A program made the position numbers and the translations under genes. DNA of 64,000 nt, taken from a virus. How positions within the stretch are numbered: position 1 is the stretch's first letter; every line of letters begins with the position of its first letter. Positions 49,791-57,888 of this stretch are shown here, piece after piece. The notes beneath the pieces are model-generated. The model saw only the letters and a list, made by a program, of their open reading frames with translations. It was not told the origin of the DNA and ran no database searches. The stretch covers positions 1 through 64,000 of the IMG/VR virus record IMGVR_UViG_3300044961_000421; one strand, given 5' to 3'.

Positions 49791-52340
49791 CTATTCCTTT
49801 ATAAAAAATTCACTCATATCAACAACCCTCTCCATTTTCCAACCAATTGCTTTCACAATAATCCTGAGAGGGTCCAAAAAAGATTTTTCAAATTGTGTTT
49901 CAAAATCAATCATTGTTTTATCAATACCAAACTCTTTCGGTATATAATCTACAAACGAAATCACTTTATCTTGAAATGCGTTTGGTTCTCGCATTGCCAA
50001 AAATTTGATTTTTTCTCCTTCTTGTATTGATGGTATAGTTTTTTCCAATCCGTATAATTTGATCAAATAATTAAAATTAATCGCGCCACGAACATGATAA
50101 GGAGCACCTTTTTTCGCTTTTCCTTGCTCATCCGTATATTTATCAATCCCATTTACTCCTCTCGGAAAAGCAATATCTTCAGGATCTAGGGTATAAAATT
50201 CTTTTTCGAATGATTCTATTAGATCCAATAAAGCATCATTATCTTTAGTCAAAATGATGGAAATTGCTTCTTTAATCTTTTCTCTGCAAGATTTTGGAGT
50301 AGAAGCTTTAATTGCTTCTATTCCCATCATTTTTAATTTTGGTTTTTCATATCTAATACCTTCCGAATCATAAACATTCATCATATATCGCTTTTTCGCT
50401 GTCCAAATGCTTTTATCCGCCAGCACATCACGAATCATTTTTATCAAATCTCCCATTCCGTTCAACATATTGAATGAAATGTTTGAGCAAATCTCATCAA
50501 TTTTTGGTTGTAATTCTTTTTTACAAATCTCATCCAAAAAATTGATAATCTTGATAGTATCGTCTGTATTTTTGAATAACAAATCTACAATCGTTTCCAT
50601 ACGAATATAAACAGAATCAGTATCGCAATAAATCACATACTCAAAATCCTTTGTTTTAAAAATTTTATTCAAAAAAGCATTTAATTCTCTTTCTATAATT
50701 TGGATAATAAACTGACCTGTAATTGTTACTGCTTCCGCATTATCTATATCATAGAACCGAAAATAATTTGATCCTACAGCACCGTACAACGAATTCATCG
50801 AAACCTTAACAGCTTTTTGTTTCAAATCATACTTAGAAACATCATTCTTAAGCGTTTCTTTTTCTTTTTTATCATGACAGTGTTCCAATTTATCTTTCGC
50901 TTCTTTGGCTAGTTTTTTATATTTCAGCCGATCATTAAACATCGTTTCGATTGCCTTACTATAAAACGATATTCGGTCTCTATCATAAAAAACACCATTT
51001 AATGAAAGAGTTTGATTATTTTTCTTTGCTTTACCCAATTCTTTTAACCAATTTGAATTACCAGAAAGAGCGTCATGGATCGTAAATGAATTGGTTTTTT
51101 CTACTTTCGTCTCAACACCTATATTCAAAACACGGATGATCGAAGGATAGAGTGAAGTAACGTCAAAAGAAACTACCCATTTATAAAGACCAGGTTTTGG
51201 TTCCTTGACATATGCTCCAACATATGCATCATTCTTTTCGTGTTCTTTTTTAAATGGGATGACAATTTTTTCTTTTCGCAAAGAATTATATAATTTGACA
51301 TCCCAAGTTCTTACTTGGCTTTCAACATCTTCATAATTTACTTTTGACTCATAAGCAACGTTTATGGTCAATTCAATTAATTTCATTTTTTTCTCTAGTC
51401 GTTCAACGAGTTCGACGTCCTTAATATTATACTCGACAAACGAATCAAAATCTGTATTATACAAATTTTGGAGAGATCCTATGTATTTCCGTTTTCCTTC
51501 TCCAAGTTCAACTTGGGATACATAATCCAACTTATATGATTCTCTCGGATCTTTTACATATTTTTTGTAAATATTAATATAATCGAGAATTGCGATACCA
51601 GCAATTTCGTATGTTTCCTTTTCCTTACCAAACCAATCTTCTGTTTTTTTCGAAATCATCTTGAATGGGCTGATACGTTTTGCTTGTTGTTCTCCAAAAA
51701 GATTTTTTAATCTATTGATCAAGTATGGAATATCAAAAAAACTAATACTCCATCCAGTAATAACATCAGGATCGCTTTTATACCACATCGAGAGAAAATG
51801 GGATAACATATCTCTTTCGTTTTCGAAACGGAAGAAAATTACATCTCTCTCAGGGAATTTCTTTCTCCAGCCCACCTCATCAAATCCATCTTTGAAATAG
51901 AAAAAATTATAATGGTTATCCGTAAAATTCTTTGTCGTTATAGTGATGATTTCATTTTCCGCTTTTTCTACAACCGGAAATCCATTTTCTGAGTCAACTT
52001 CAATATCAAAATTCAGAATCTTGATTTTGGATAAATCGAATTCAATATCATTCGGATAATTATCCGAAATATATTGATATTGCCACATGGTTTGTCCAAA
52101 TAGTTCAAAGTTACTCACCTCAGAATAATTTCGAACAAACTCTCTTGCTTCTTTAATTGTCGAAAATGGTATCCTTTCAACAAAACGACCATCGAGCGTT
52201 TTCATTGAGGTTGGAGTTTTTGATATAATATAAAGAGACGGAGAAAATTGTTCTTTTAACAATTTCTTATTTCCGTGTTCATCTATCTCTTTACAATAGA
52301 TAGTATTTCCGGCTAAAAAGACGTTTGTGTAATAGTTCAT
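49791..52340 (-). CDS. Family B DNA polymerase, T4 gp43-like
   Basis: This is an 849-residue protein, slightly shorter than T4 gp43. Exonuclease motifs NFDIEVDSENG, GWSISFFDIPYLINRL and EYNIKDVELVERL precede polymerase motifs DVTSLYPSIIR (about 390), KVSMNSLYGAVGS (about 515) and YCDTDSVYI (about 570). It is the replicative polymerase with proofreading. The promoter at 52353-52381 gives a leader of only about 6 nt. Confidence 0.95.
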   Translation of the reverse strand: MNYYTNVFLAGNTIYCKEIDEHGNKKLLKEQFSPSLYIISKTPTSMKTLDGRFVERIPFSTIKEAREFVRNYSEVSNFELFGQTMWQYQYISDNYPNDIEFDLSKIKILNFDIEVDSENGFPVVEKAENEIITITTKNFTDNHYNFFYFKDGFDEVGWRKKFPERDVIFFRFENERDMLSHFLSMWYKSDPDVITGWSISFFDIPYLINRLKNLFGEQQAKRISPFKMISKKTEDWFGKEKETYEIAGIAILDYINIYKKYVKDPRESYKLDYVSQVELGEGKRKYIGSLQNLYNTDFDSFVEYNIKDVELVERLEKKMKLIELTINVAYESKVNYEDVESQVRTWDVKLYNSLRKEKIVIPFKKEHEKNDAYVGAYVKEPKPGLYKWVVSFDVTSLYPSIIRVLNIGVETKVEKTNSFTIHDALSGNSNWLKELGKAKKNNQTLSLNGVFYDRDRISFYSKAIETMFNDRLKYKKLAKEAKDKLEHCHDKKEKETLKNDVSKYDLKQKAVKVSMNSLYGAVGSNYFRFYDIDNAEAVTITGQFIIQIIERELNAFLNKIFKTKDFEYVIYCDTDSVYIRMETIVDLLFKNTDDTIKIINFLDEICKKELQPKIDEICSNISFNMLNGMGDLIKMIRDVLADKSIWTAKKRYMMNVYDSEGIRYEKPKLKMMGIEAIKASTPKSCREKIKEAISIILTKDNDALLDLIESFEKEFYTLDPEDIAFPRGVNGIDKYTDEQGKAKKGAPYHVRGAINFNYLIKLYGLEKTIPSIQEGEKIKFLAMREPNAFQDKVISFVDYIPKEFGIDKTMIDFETQFEKSFLDPLRIIVKAIGWKMERVVDMSEFFIKE

Positions 52341-52352
52341 AATTCTTATTTA

Positions 52353-52381
52353 ATTATATCAAATTACAAAAGAAAAAGCAA
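52353..52381 (-). promoter_or_regulatory. DNA polymerase promoter with -35 inside a terminator
   Basis: TTGCTT (52376-52381, in the hairpin of the upstream terminator), 17 bp, TATAAT (52353-52358), 12 nt, ATG at 52340. Confidence 0.75.
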
Positions 52382-52410
52382 GTATGAAAATTAATCCATA
52401 CTTGCTTTTT
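52373..52410 (-). terminator. Intrinsic terminator
   Basis: A 14-bp stem (52373-52386 with 52397-52410), AT-rich at its base, lies downstream of the PEP-CTERM gene. Confidence 0.85.
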
Positions 52411-52429
52411 CTGAAAAAATACATTTATT

Positions 52430-53155
52430 TTACTTAATCGTTTTCTTTTTAAAAATACCTATAGCAATCAGAGAAGAAGTGAATAGAAAATAACTAGATG
52501 GTTCTGGGACAGCCTCATGAATAACACCAAAATCATCTAGACCAAATCCATCATTTCTTTGAAGATTTTCAAATCTAACTTCCCGAATCGGGTTATCCGA
52601 TTTAATTCCAACAAAATGAATAGCACCGTTTGAAAGAACTGTATTAGAAATTGTCGCATTTTGGATATTGTTTTGCGAATCTCTTACAGTCAAGAATAAA
52701 GAATTTGCTAATCCAACATCTTCAGCATCCGTAATAAAGAAAAATAAAGTATTTGTTTGTGGCCCCACATTCAAAAAAAACTTTGTAATATCATTTGAAT
52801 CCAACCAATTAGATCCATTTTGTGTCGTATTGAAACGACCGCTGAACGGAGACAGGCTATCATTCAGAATGAGTAATTCGTTTAATCCTGTTCCAGAGTT
52901 TCCTGGTGCTGAACCTTGTCCAGTTGGATCAATATTAAAAACACCAATATTTGTAAATAAAGAAGCATACTTTGTCGCGGGTAGATTTTCAAAATTTTCC
53001 AGTATTGTCCAAAAAGACGAATCTAACCAAATGTTTCTTTCTGCTTGGGCGCCGGACAAAGTATATTGAGGGCTCGAAACAAAAATTGTCAATGGTGAAG
53101 CGTGAGTCACCATACAAATAAAAAATACCAACAAAACGCTCCTTAAAAGCGACAT
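52430..53155 (-). CDS. Exported protein with PEP-CTERM sorting signal
   Basis: This is a 241-residue protein. A signal peptide (1-19), a beta-rich body with NNQN- and GFGLDDF-type segments, and a C-terminal VPEPSSYFLFTSSLIAIGIF followed by KKK form the classic PEP-CTERM tripartite tail recognised by exosortase. Body motifs (LDDFGVIHE before the tail) are common in bacterial PEP-CTERM proteins. It has its own strong promoter and AAGGAG site. It is probably acquired from the host and displayed or secreted by the infected cell. Confidence 0.85.
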   Translation of the reverse strand: MSLLRSVLLVFFICMVTHASPLTIFVSSPQYTLSGAQAERNIWLDSSFWTILENFENLPATKYASLFTNIGVFNIDPTGQGSAPGNSGTGLNELLILNDSLSPFSGRFNTTQNGSNWLDSNDITKFFLNVGPQTNTLFFFITDAEDVGLANSLFLTVRDSQNNIQNATISNTVLSNGAIHFVGIKSDNPIREVRFENLQRNDGFGLDDFGVIHEAVPEPSSYFLFTSSLIAIGIFKKKTIK

Positions 53156-53176
53156 AAATTTAATCTCCTTCCTATA

Positions 53177-53683
53177 TTACTCTTTTATTATAACACACTT
53201 ATCATACAAAGTCAACAATTTTTCAAGAGGTTGTAAAATATATCCTTGTAATTCCAATGAAATTGGGATTTGCCATTCTTTCCTCTCGAATGGTTTTTCG
53301 TGAATGTGACCGAACAAAGATATATCATAATATCCTTGTTCTTGAGGAGGTTTATGAATAAAACGAATCCTTTTATTCATATAATGAAATGAAAAATCAT
53401 CACAACAGAAATCCCACCCATTATTCATATACCAATTACAACTTTTCTTATCATGATTCCCGCGAACAAGAATCTTTTTTCCTGGTAATTGTTGGATTAT
53501 ATTTTTATGGATTATTGTTGTATCGGATCTATAAGAAACATCACCTAGATGGATAATCACATCACCATCATTTCTTTTTTTCCAATCCTCAATAATCAAT
53601 TCTTCAAAATTATCAGGACGGTTACAAAGTTTTTTGATATTTTCGTGTCCAAAGTGTGTATCAGTTATGATGAAGTAAGCCAT
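53177..53683 (-). CDS. Calcineurin-like phosphoesterase
   Basis: This is a 168-residue protein. FIITDTHFGHENIKKLCNRP, HLGDVSY, VRGNHDKK and FGHIHEKP give the metal-binding motifs of a small metallophosphoesterase family common in phages. The substrate is unknown. The ATG at 53683 is chosen, since longer frames run into the lysozyme gene. Confidence 0.8.
   Translation of the reverse strand: MAYFIITDTHFGHENIKKLCNRPDNFEELIIEDWKKRNDGDVIIHLGDVSYRSDTTIIHKNIIQQLPGKKILVRGNHDKKSCNWYMNNGWDFCCDDFSFHYMNKRIRFIHKPPQEQGYYDISLFGHIHEKPFERKEWQIPISLELQGYILQPLEKLLTLYDKCVIIKE
53187..53215 (-). promoter_or_regulatory. Promoter of the PEP-CTERM gene, with leader
   Basis: TTGACT (53210-53215), 17 bp, TATAAT (53187-53192), then about 25 nt of leader with GGAAGGAG. 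It overlaps the end of the phosphoesterase gene. Confidence 0.8.
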
Positions 53684-54105
53684 AATTTGATTTCTTCTTC
53701 TCGCCGTGCAACAAGACCGGGAAGAATTTTTCCTCCTGACCTGCGCCATTTTCTAAATTCATCAGGAATCAAATCAAATTTCTTCTCATTCAAATATTTC
53801 AAAAGTGATGAATTTTGAAAATTACCTATTCCTATATTATAAACCAACGAAATAATAGCATCTTGTTGATTTTGACTAAGTTCAACTTTAATCAATTTCT
53901 CTATAATTCTGATTTTTTCCTTTATCTTATTTAATAATAATTTTTCCGCCTCTTCTTCTGTGATACCATCTTTATATTTTATTGCTTCTTGTGGTGTTAA
54001 ACGATACCCATATCCTATCGCAGGATGTCCTTGATCATTATAGATTTTAGGAACAAAACCTTCCGCACGCTTTATAAATTCAAGACCTTTTTTACTTATA
54101 TCCAT
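53665..54105 (-). CDS. GH24 lysozyme (endolysin type), catalytic Thr replaced
   Basis: This is a 146-residue protein. FIKRAEGFVPKIYNDQGHPA and IGYGYRL hold E15 and D24 of the lysozyme triad, but the usual Thr before IGYG is Ala29. QQDAIISLVYNIGIGNFQNS, LLKYLN, FRKWRRSGGK and LPGLVARREEE fit GH24. There is no signal peptide, so release would need a holin. It may have altered or reduced activity. Confidence 0.8.
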   Translation of the reverse strand: MDISKKGLEFIKRAEGFVPKIYNDQGHPAIGYGYRLTPQEAIKYKDGITEEEAEKLLLNKIKEKIRIIEKLIKVELSQNQQDAIISLVYNIGIGNFQNSSLLKYLNEKKFDLIPDEFRKWRRSGGKILPGLVARREEEIKLWLTSS

Positions 54106-54144
54106 AAAAATTTATTAAATAGGAGATTAGAGAAAATCTATAAT

Positions 54145-54208
54145 TCGGAGACCTCCACTATTTCGTGGTAAAGATGGCAGAGTTCATCAGGCTCTCCGAC
54201 CTCTCTGC
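54145..54208 (-). other. Pseudoknot-capable intergenic element
   Basis: It lies between Hsp20 and lysozyme. On the minus strand, in order: GCAGAG, TCGGAGA, CTCTGC, CCAC, GTGG, TCTCCGA. GCAGAG pairs with CTCTGC, TCGGAGA pairs with TCTCCGA across it, and CCAC/GTGG forms a hairpin between. This makes an H-type pseudoknot plus hairpin. It could control lysozyme or end the Hsp20 mRNA. Confidence 0.55.
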
Positions 54209-54215
54209 TTATTTT

Positions 54216-54671
54216 TTATTCAATTGGAATCAACTTCGGTTTTTGTTCTTCAGGAACAATATTCGAAAGTTCAATTCTTAACACACCATTATCATATTTT
54301 ACTGATTTTACTTCAACAGTATTAAGCAACTTCCATGACATAAGGAAACTACGTTTTGCAATTCCTTTGTGGAAATATATTGGATATTTTTCATTAACTA
54401 GATTTTTGTTTTCTAGGTTTTTGTTTTCTTTATGTTTAGAATATACCTCTAGGCGGTTGTTCTTCCTATCAACAACTACCTCAATATCATTTTTTGAAAA
54501 GCCTGCTAAAGCCATTTCAATGACATAATTATATTCATCTATGGCATAATAATCATATGGTGGGAATGATGGGATTGTGCGTTCTGGATCAATATCTTCC
54601 AAAAATCTATCAACACCAATCATATCAAAGATTGATTTTGGAAACAATTTTTTTGTATCTGTTAATAACAT
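54216..54671 (-). CDS. Small heat shock protein Hsp20
   Basis: This is a 151-residue protein. It is an alpha-crystallin-type chaperone: FPPYDYYAIDEYNYVIEMAL, AGFSKNDIEVVVDRKNNRLE, and RSFLMSWKLLNTVEVKSVKY ending in NGVLRIELS. Hsp20 genes are common in T4-like marine phages and may help virion assembly. AAGGAGAG lies just before the ATG at 54671. A late promoter (54730-54737) and an 8-bp hairpin (54699-54725) are upstream. Confidence 0.85.
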   Translation of the reverse strand: MLLTDTKKLFPKSIFDMIGVDRFLEDIDPERTIPSFPPYDYYAIDEYNYVIEMALAGFSKNDIEVVVDRKNNRLEVYSKHKENKNLENKNLVNEKYPIYFHKGIAKRSFLMSWKLLNTVEVKSVKYDNGVLRIELSNIVPEEQKPKLIPIE

Positions 54672-54698
54672 TTTTTCTCTCCTTTTAAGCAAGAAATT

Positions 54699-54725
54699 TT
54701 ATTGTGAGCCCATCAGGCACTCACA
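54699..54725 (-). other. Hairpin in the Hsp20 leader
   Basis: ATTGTGAG pairs with CTCACAAT around an 11-nt loop. It sits between the late promoter and the Hsp20 ribosome-binding site. It may terminate the dUTPase mRNA or stabilise the leader. Confidence 0.6.
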
Positions 54726-54729
54726 ATAT

Positions 54730-54737
54730 TATTTATA
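54730..54737 (-). promoter_or_regulatory. T4-type late promoter
   Basis: TATAAATA, about 58 nt before the Hsp20 ATG, giving a normal leader. Confidence 0.7.
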
Positions 54738-54744
54738 CCAGAAA

Positions 54745-55248
54745 TTACTTTCCGGTAGAACCTAAACCCGAAATCCTATTAGTTTTGTTTGCCGGATTAT
54801 AAAATACTTCCTCAAAGCAAACTTTTTCATGCTTTTCAATTGATGCTTGAGCTATTCTGTTTCCATGTTGAACTATCATCATTTCTTCTGAAAGATTAAA
54901 TAGCATTACTAATGTTTGCTCCGGATAGTCGTCATCAACAATTCCGACAGCGTTTCCAAGAATTACTCCATTTTTATATGGAATTCCCGAACGATTGTAA
55001 ATCTTTAAGCAATATCCTTCAGGAATTCCAAAAATTACACCAGTAGGAACCAACACTCTGATACCTGGTGGAATTGATATTTCTTCATCTTCAACTAGAA
55101 TATGGTATTGTTTATTTTTTGAATCCATTCCTTTTATTCTGTTTCCATTTGTTAAACAAGCATAAAGATCAAAGCAAGCAGAACCTAATGTGGCATATGT
55201 TGGTGTGATCGCTCTTGTATCACATTTTTGTATTTTTATTTCTATCAT
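54745..55248 (-). CDS. dut: dUTPase
   Basis: This is a 167-residue protein. LGSACFDLYAC, KIYNRSGIPYKNGVILGNAV, GIVDDDYPEQ and a final RISGLGSTGK are dUTPase motifs. It lowers dUTP and supplies dUMP to ThyX. AGGAG precedes the start. Confidence 0.9.
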   Translation of the reverse strand: MIEIKIQKCDTRAITPTYATLGSACFDLYACLTNGNRIKGMDSKNKQYHILVEDEEISIPPGIRVLVPTGVIFGIPEGYCLKIYNRSGIPYKNGVILGNAVGIVDDDYPEQTLVMLFNLSEEMMIVQHGNRIAQASIEKHEKVCFEEVFYNPANKTNRISGLGSTGK

Positions 55249-55268
55249 TTTTCTCCTCTAATATATAT

Positions 55269-55949
55269 TCATCGCCCCGACCTTTTAATATTAAAATACA
55301 ACAAACTACCATTCACAGCATATCCAAAAACTCTATCATACCATTTTGGTTTTGTAATCCGATTTATATTATTCGTAATACCCTCAACATTTTTTGCTAT
55401 TTTTGGAAATTCTTCTTGGAATGTCGTTGAAGACGATACAATATTTGTTGTTATTTCATTCATATTTTTCGTTATTTGGTCCGAATTGTAAGCAACATCA
55501 CGGGTAGCTGTCCGTAACGAAAACAATGTATCTGTGAGTTGGTTTTGAATACAGAGAGCATTATTTTCACAATCAAGAAAATCCTTCATGCTCGAATCCA
55601 ATGTATTTGGAATTTTTGCATATGCCGTCACCGTTTCTGTAGCAGCATCACGAATGGGAAGAAAATCTGTTCGAATAGTATCTATTCTCGCAAACGTTTC
55701 TGTTCTCGTATCTTCTATCAAACGTACAGAATTTTTTTCCAATGATAAGATTCGTGTATTTAATGTTTTGCGTGTTGAAGAGATTTCCGAAATAATGTTT
55801 TTAAAATGATTATTCATATCATTTCGGATTTCGATTGTTTGTTTTTCTGTGAATTTTTCTAAATTTCTTGTTGTAATAACCAATTGGATAAAAAAAGCAG
55901 AAATTGCTAAAAATAGAATTGTTTTAGAGATTATGAGTAAATGTTTCAT
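55269..55949 (-). CDS. Membrane-anchored coiled-coil protein
   Basis: This is a 226-residue protein. One N-terminal transmembrane segment (about 3-24) is followed by a long periplasmic helical/coiled region with heptad-like Thr, Asn and Ile. It resembles MCE- or chemoreceptor-like helices only in a general way, and its function is unknown. Confidence 0.65.
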   Translation of the reverse strand: MKHLLIISKTILFLAISAFFIQLVITTRNLEKFTEKQTIEIRNDMNNHFKNIISEISSTRKTLNTRILSLEKNSVRLIEDTRTETFARIDTIRTDFLPIRDAATETVTAYAKIPNTLDSSMKDFLDCENNALCIQNQLTDTLFSLRTATRDVAYNSDQITKNMNEITTNIVSSSTTFQEEFPKIAKNVEGITNNINRITKPKWYDRVFGYAVNGSLLYFNIKRSGR

Positions 55950-56268
55950 ATGATTGATTTCCAATTATTTCTATCAATCTATTTCTATTTACTGGATTAA
56001 AAAAACCAGAAGAAACAATTCTTTTTCGAGAAAATACAGTAATGAAAGGAGCTTTTCTTATACTATATTTCATTGCTAATTTTGGCTCCTTATCTATGTC
56101 TACTACCGCAAGATCAACAAGATTTGGATTAAATGGGAGCGTCTTTAAAAAATCATACGCTGTTATACAAGCTTCATGTGTCGGAATTACCCACAAAATG
56201 ATTACCTGTTTTTTTAAATGTTCTGATTCTAAATAAGAATTAAAATCTTTTTCCGTTAAATTTCGCAT
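55924..56268 (-). CDS. Thioredoxin-fold protein without CxxC
   Basis: This is a 114-residue protein. VIILWVIPTHEACITAYDFL, VDIDKEPKLAMKYSIRKAPF and ITVFSRKRIV follow a thioredoxin fold, but the active site is THEAC, with a single Cys. A binding or chaperone role is more likely than redox. The ATG at 56268 has a late-like AATAAATA box 8 nt upstream. Confidence 0.65.
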   Translation of the reverse strand: MRNLTEKDFNSYLESEHLKKQVIILWVIPTHEACITAYDFLKTLPFNPNLVDLAVVDIDKEPKLAMKYSIRKAPFITVFSRKRIVSSGFFNPVNRNRLIEIIGNQSYETFTHNL

Positions 56269-56279
56269 AATAAAGATAT

Positions 56280-56465
56280 TTATTTTAACAACCATGTTAC
56301 GGTTCCGGTAATTCCGGAAGCAAAAAACCAATATGTTGCTTTTCTATATTCTCCATAATACATATAAACAACACAAGCAAGAACACAAGAACAGAACTGA
56401 ATAATTGGAAAAAAATCAATCAAACCTTCTCTAAAATTGATAGAAAGTCCTTCCATATTTTTCAT
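56280..56465 (-). CDS. Small membrane protein
   Basis: This is a 61-residue protein with two hydrophobic segments (about 18-37 and 44-60). It overlaps the HNH gene stop (ATGA). Holin-like size and topology, but no evidence beyond that. Confidence 0.6.
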   Translation of the reverse strand: MKNMEGLSINFREGLIDFFPIIQFCSCVLACVVYMYYGEYRKATYWFFASGITGTVTWLLK

Positions 56466-56797
56466 GTTATAACCCTCTTCTCATATTCTATATATCTTTC
56501 ATCAAATCTTTTAATAGTTTTTGGAATTTCCGTAATACCATCATGAATTTCACTATGACAATTATTACATACGCAAATACATTTTTTCAACTCCTCAACG
56601 ATGTATAACCAGTTTTTCGGATTACGTCTTATAGACGCTATAGAAAATTCCTTTTCTGTTGGATCTAAGTGGTGGAATGATAAAGCATGGTTGGATTTGT
56701 TATAACCACATATACCGCATTCACCACCGAAAGCCTCAACCATCCTATCTTTTGTTTTACTTCTCCATTTTTTTACTGCTTCCGACCGTTTTGACAT
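56462..56797 (-). CDS. HNH endonuclease
   Basis: This is a 111-residue protein. CGICG (27-31), FHHLDP (41-46) and CVCNNCHSEIH (75-85) give the zinc-bound HNH fold. It is a free-standing nuclease at the edge of the tRNA array, perhaps a homing-type element. GAGG lies 7 nt before the ATG at 56797. Confidence 0.8.
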   Translation of the reverse strand: MSKRSEAVKKWRSKTKDRMVEAFGGECGICGYNKSNHALSFHHLDPTEKEFSIASIRRNPKNWLYIVEELKKCICVCNNCHSEIHDGITEIPKTIKRFDERYIEYEKRVIT

Positions 56798-56834
56798 TAA
56801 CATACCTCGTTAACATTTATACGAGATAAAACTT

Positions 56835-56909
56835 TGGCTCCTCCCCCAGGACTCGAACCTGGATCTCTTTCATTAACAGTGAAATGCCTTACCATTAGGC
56901 CAGATAGGA
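56835..56909 (-). tRNA. tRNA-Asn (GTT)
   Basis: Anticodon loop CTGTTAA; T-arm CCAGG/CCTGG; CCA encoded. Acceptor stem has one mismatch. Confidence 0.9.
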
Positions 56910-56926
56910 ACACGATTCTCTTATTT

Positions 56927-57003
56927 TGGAGCGAGTAAAGGGATTCGAACCCTTTCCTTTTGGGTGGAAGCCAAATATGCTATCCATTAAACACTATACT
57001 CGC
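56927..57003 (-). tRNA. tRNA-Gly (TCC)
   Basis: Perfect acceptor GCGAGTA/TACTCGC; anticodon loop CTTCCAC; CCA encoded. Confidence 0.95.
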
Positions 57004-57041
57004 CCTCTATAATACAATTATAACACAATATTTGATCTCTG

Positions 57042-57290
57042 TCAATCCAAAATAAAATGTTCTAAAGGATCCTTTTTTAATACTTCCCAATCTTCGGATA
57101 AAATATCTGTTTGTGATGCTACCCAAGGTACTAAATCATTTTCAACGGTTTTCATATAAATATATGGGAGAGTCATTTTTGATGTATTAGTTGGTCGCTG
57201 AAGACAGATCCACATATTTTTTCCATTCCATCCTGATCTGAAAACTTTTCTTCCTAATCTTAATAATCTTAATGCTTTTTCGAAATTCAT
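57042..57290 (-). CDS. Tad2-like (DUF2829) anti-Thoeris protein
   Basis: This is an 82-residue protein. MNFEKALRLLRLGRKVFRSG, WNGKNMWICL, LPYIYMKT, and LVPWVASQTDILSEDWEV match the DUF2829/Tad2 family. These proteins bind the signalling molecules of Thoeris defence. Size and motifs are complete. It lies between tRNA genes, a common accessory-gene position. The ATG at 57290 with GGAG upstream is preferred over an earlier start. Confidence 0.8.
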   Translation of the reverse strand: MNFEKALRLLRLGRKVFRSGWNGKNMWICLQRPTNTSKMTLPYIYMKTVENDLVPWVASQTDILSEDWEVLKKDPLEHFILD

Positions 57291-57357
57291 TTCTCTTTTC
57301 TCCAGGGCAAACAAGTTACCTTTTATTTATCGCCCACATTTTTAATTTTCCATTGAT

Positions 57358-57786
57358 CTATACAATAGTACCATTTAAGTGCATCATTTTATATCCAAAA
57401 TCTGCTTTATGTTTTCTATAATTAAAAAAACCAGAATCTTTGTTCCTATTTTGATAATTTTGATAAAAATGTATCATGATTTTTTCGAATTCTTCCTTTA
57501 AATAAACATCCAAAATATCAAAATCGGTTGATTGAAAATATTCTTTTCCTCGGGTACTAGTAAATATATCAAATATACAATATCCTTTTTTCCTTTTTGT
57601 TATTACAAACCATTCTGTGTTTTCATTTAAATTTTGCGAAACACTAAATTTTGTATACCAAACAATTGTATTTCTTAAAGATGGATTATGATAAATGGTT
57701 GAATTCGTATAAGAGAAAGAAATAGGTTTAATTATTTTGGCTGAATACCAAACAATTTCATCTGGAAAAGGATTTTTTTGTAACAT
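57358..57786 (-). CDS. Hypothetical protein
   Basis: This is a 142-residue protein rich in Tyr, Phe and Lys, with a beta-rich first half and an FEKIMIHFYQNYQNRN helix. It is not recognised. It lies between tRNA genes. A TTG five codons upstream is an alternative start. Confidence 0.55.
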   Translation of the reverse strand: MLQKNPFPDEIVWYSAKIIKPISFSYTNSTIYHNPSLRNTIVWYTKFSVSQNLNENTEWFVITKRKKGYCIFDIFTSTRGKEYFQSTDFDILDVYLKEEFEKIMIHFYQNYQNRNKDSGFFNYRKHKADFGYKMMHLNGTIV

Positions 57787-57812
57787 TGTTTTATTTCTCA
57801 AATCTATTAAAT

Positions 57813-57888
57813 TGGTAGCCGTGGAGGGACTCGAACCCCCAACTTCTTCCTTGTAAGGGAAGCACTCTAACCAATTGAGTTACACGGC
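57813..57888 (-). tRNA. tRNA-Val (TAC)
   Basis: Acceptor GCCGTGT with ACGGC end; anticodon loop CTTACAA; CCA encoded. The 5' end overlaps the stop of the next gene upstream by 9 nt. Confidence 0.95.

Noticed and set aside
54145-54208. Hammerhead ribozyme
   Set aside because: CTGATGA and GAAA occur in order, but the intervening bases do not form stem II and no proper cleavage site is present.
54145-54208. HDV-like ribozyme
   Set aside because: Helix order fits P1-P2-P1-P4-P2, but there is no P3, and the joining segment before the last helix lacks the catalytic C and following A.
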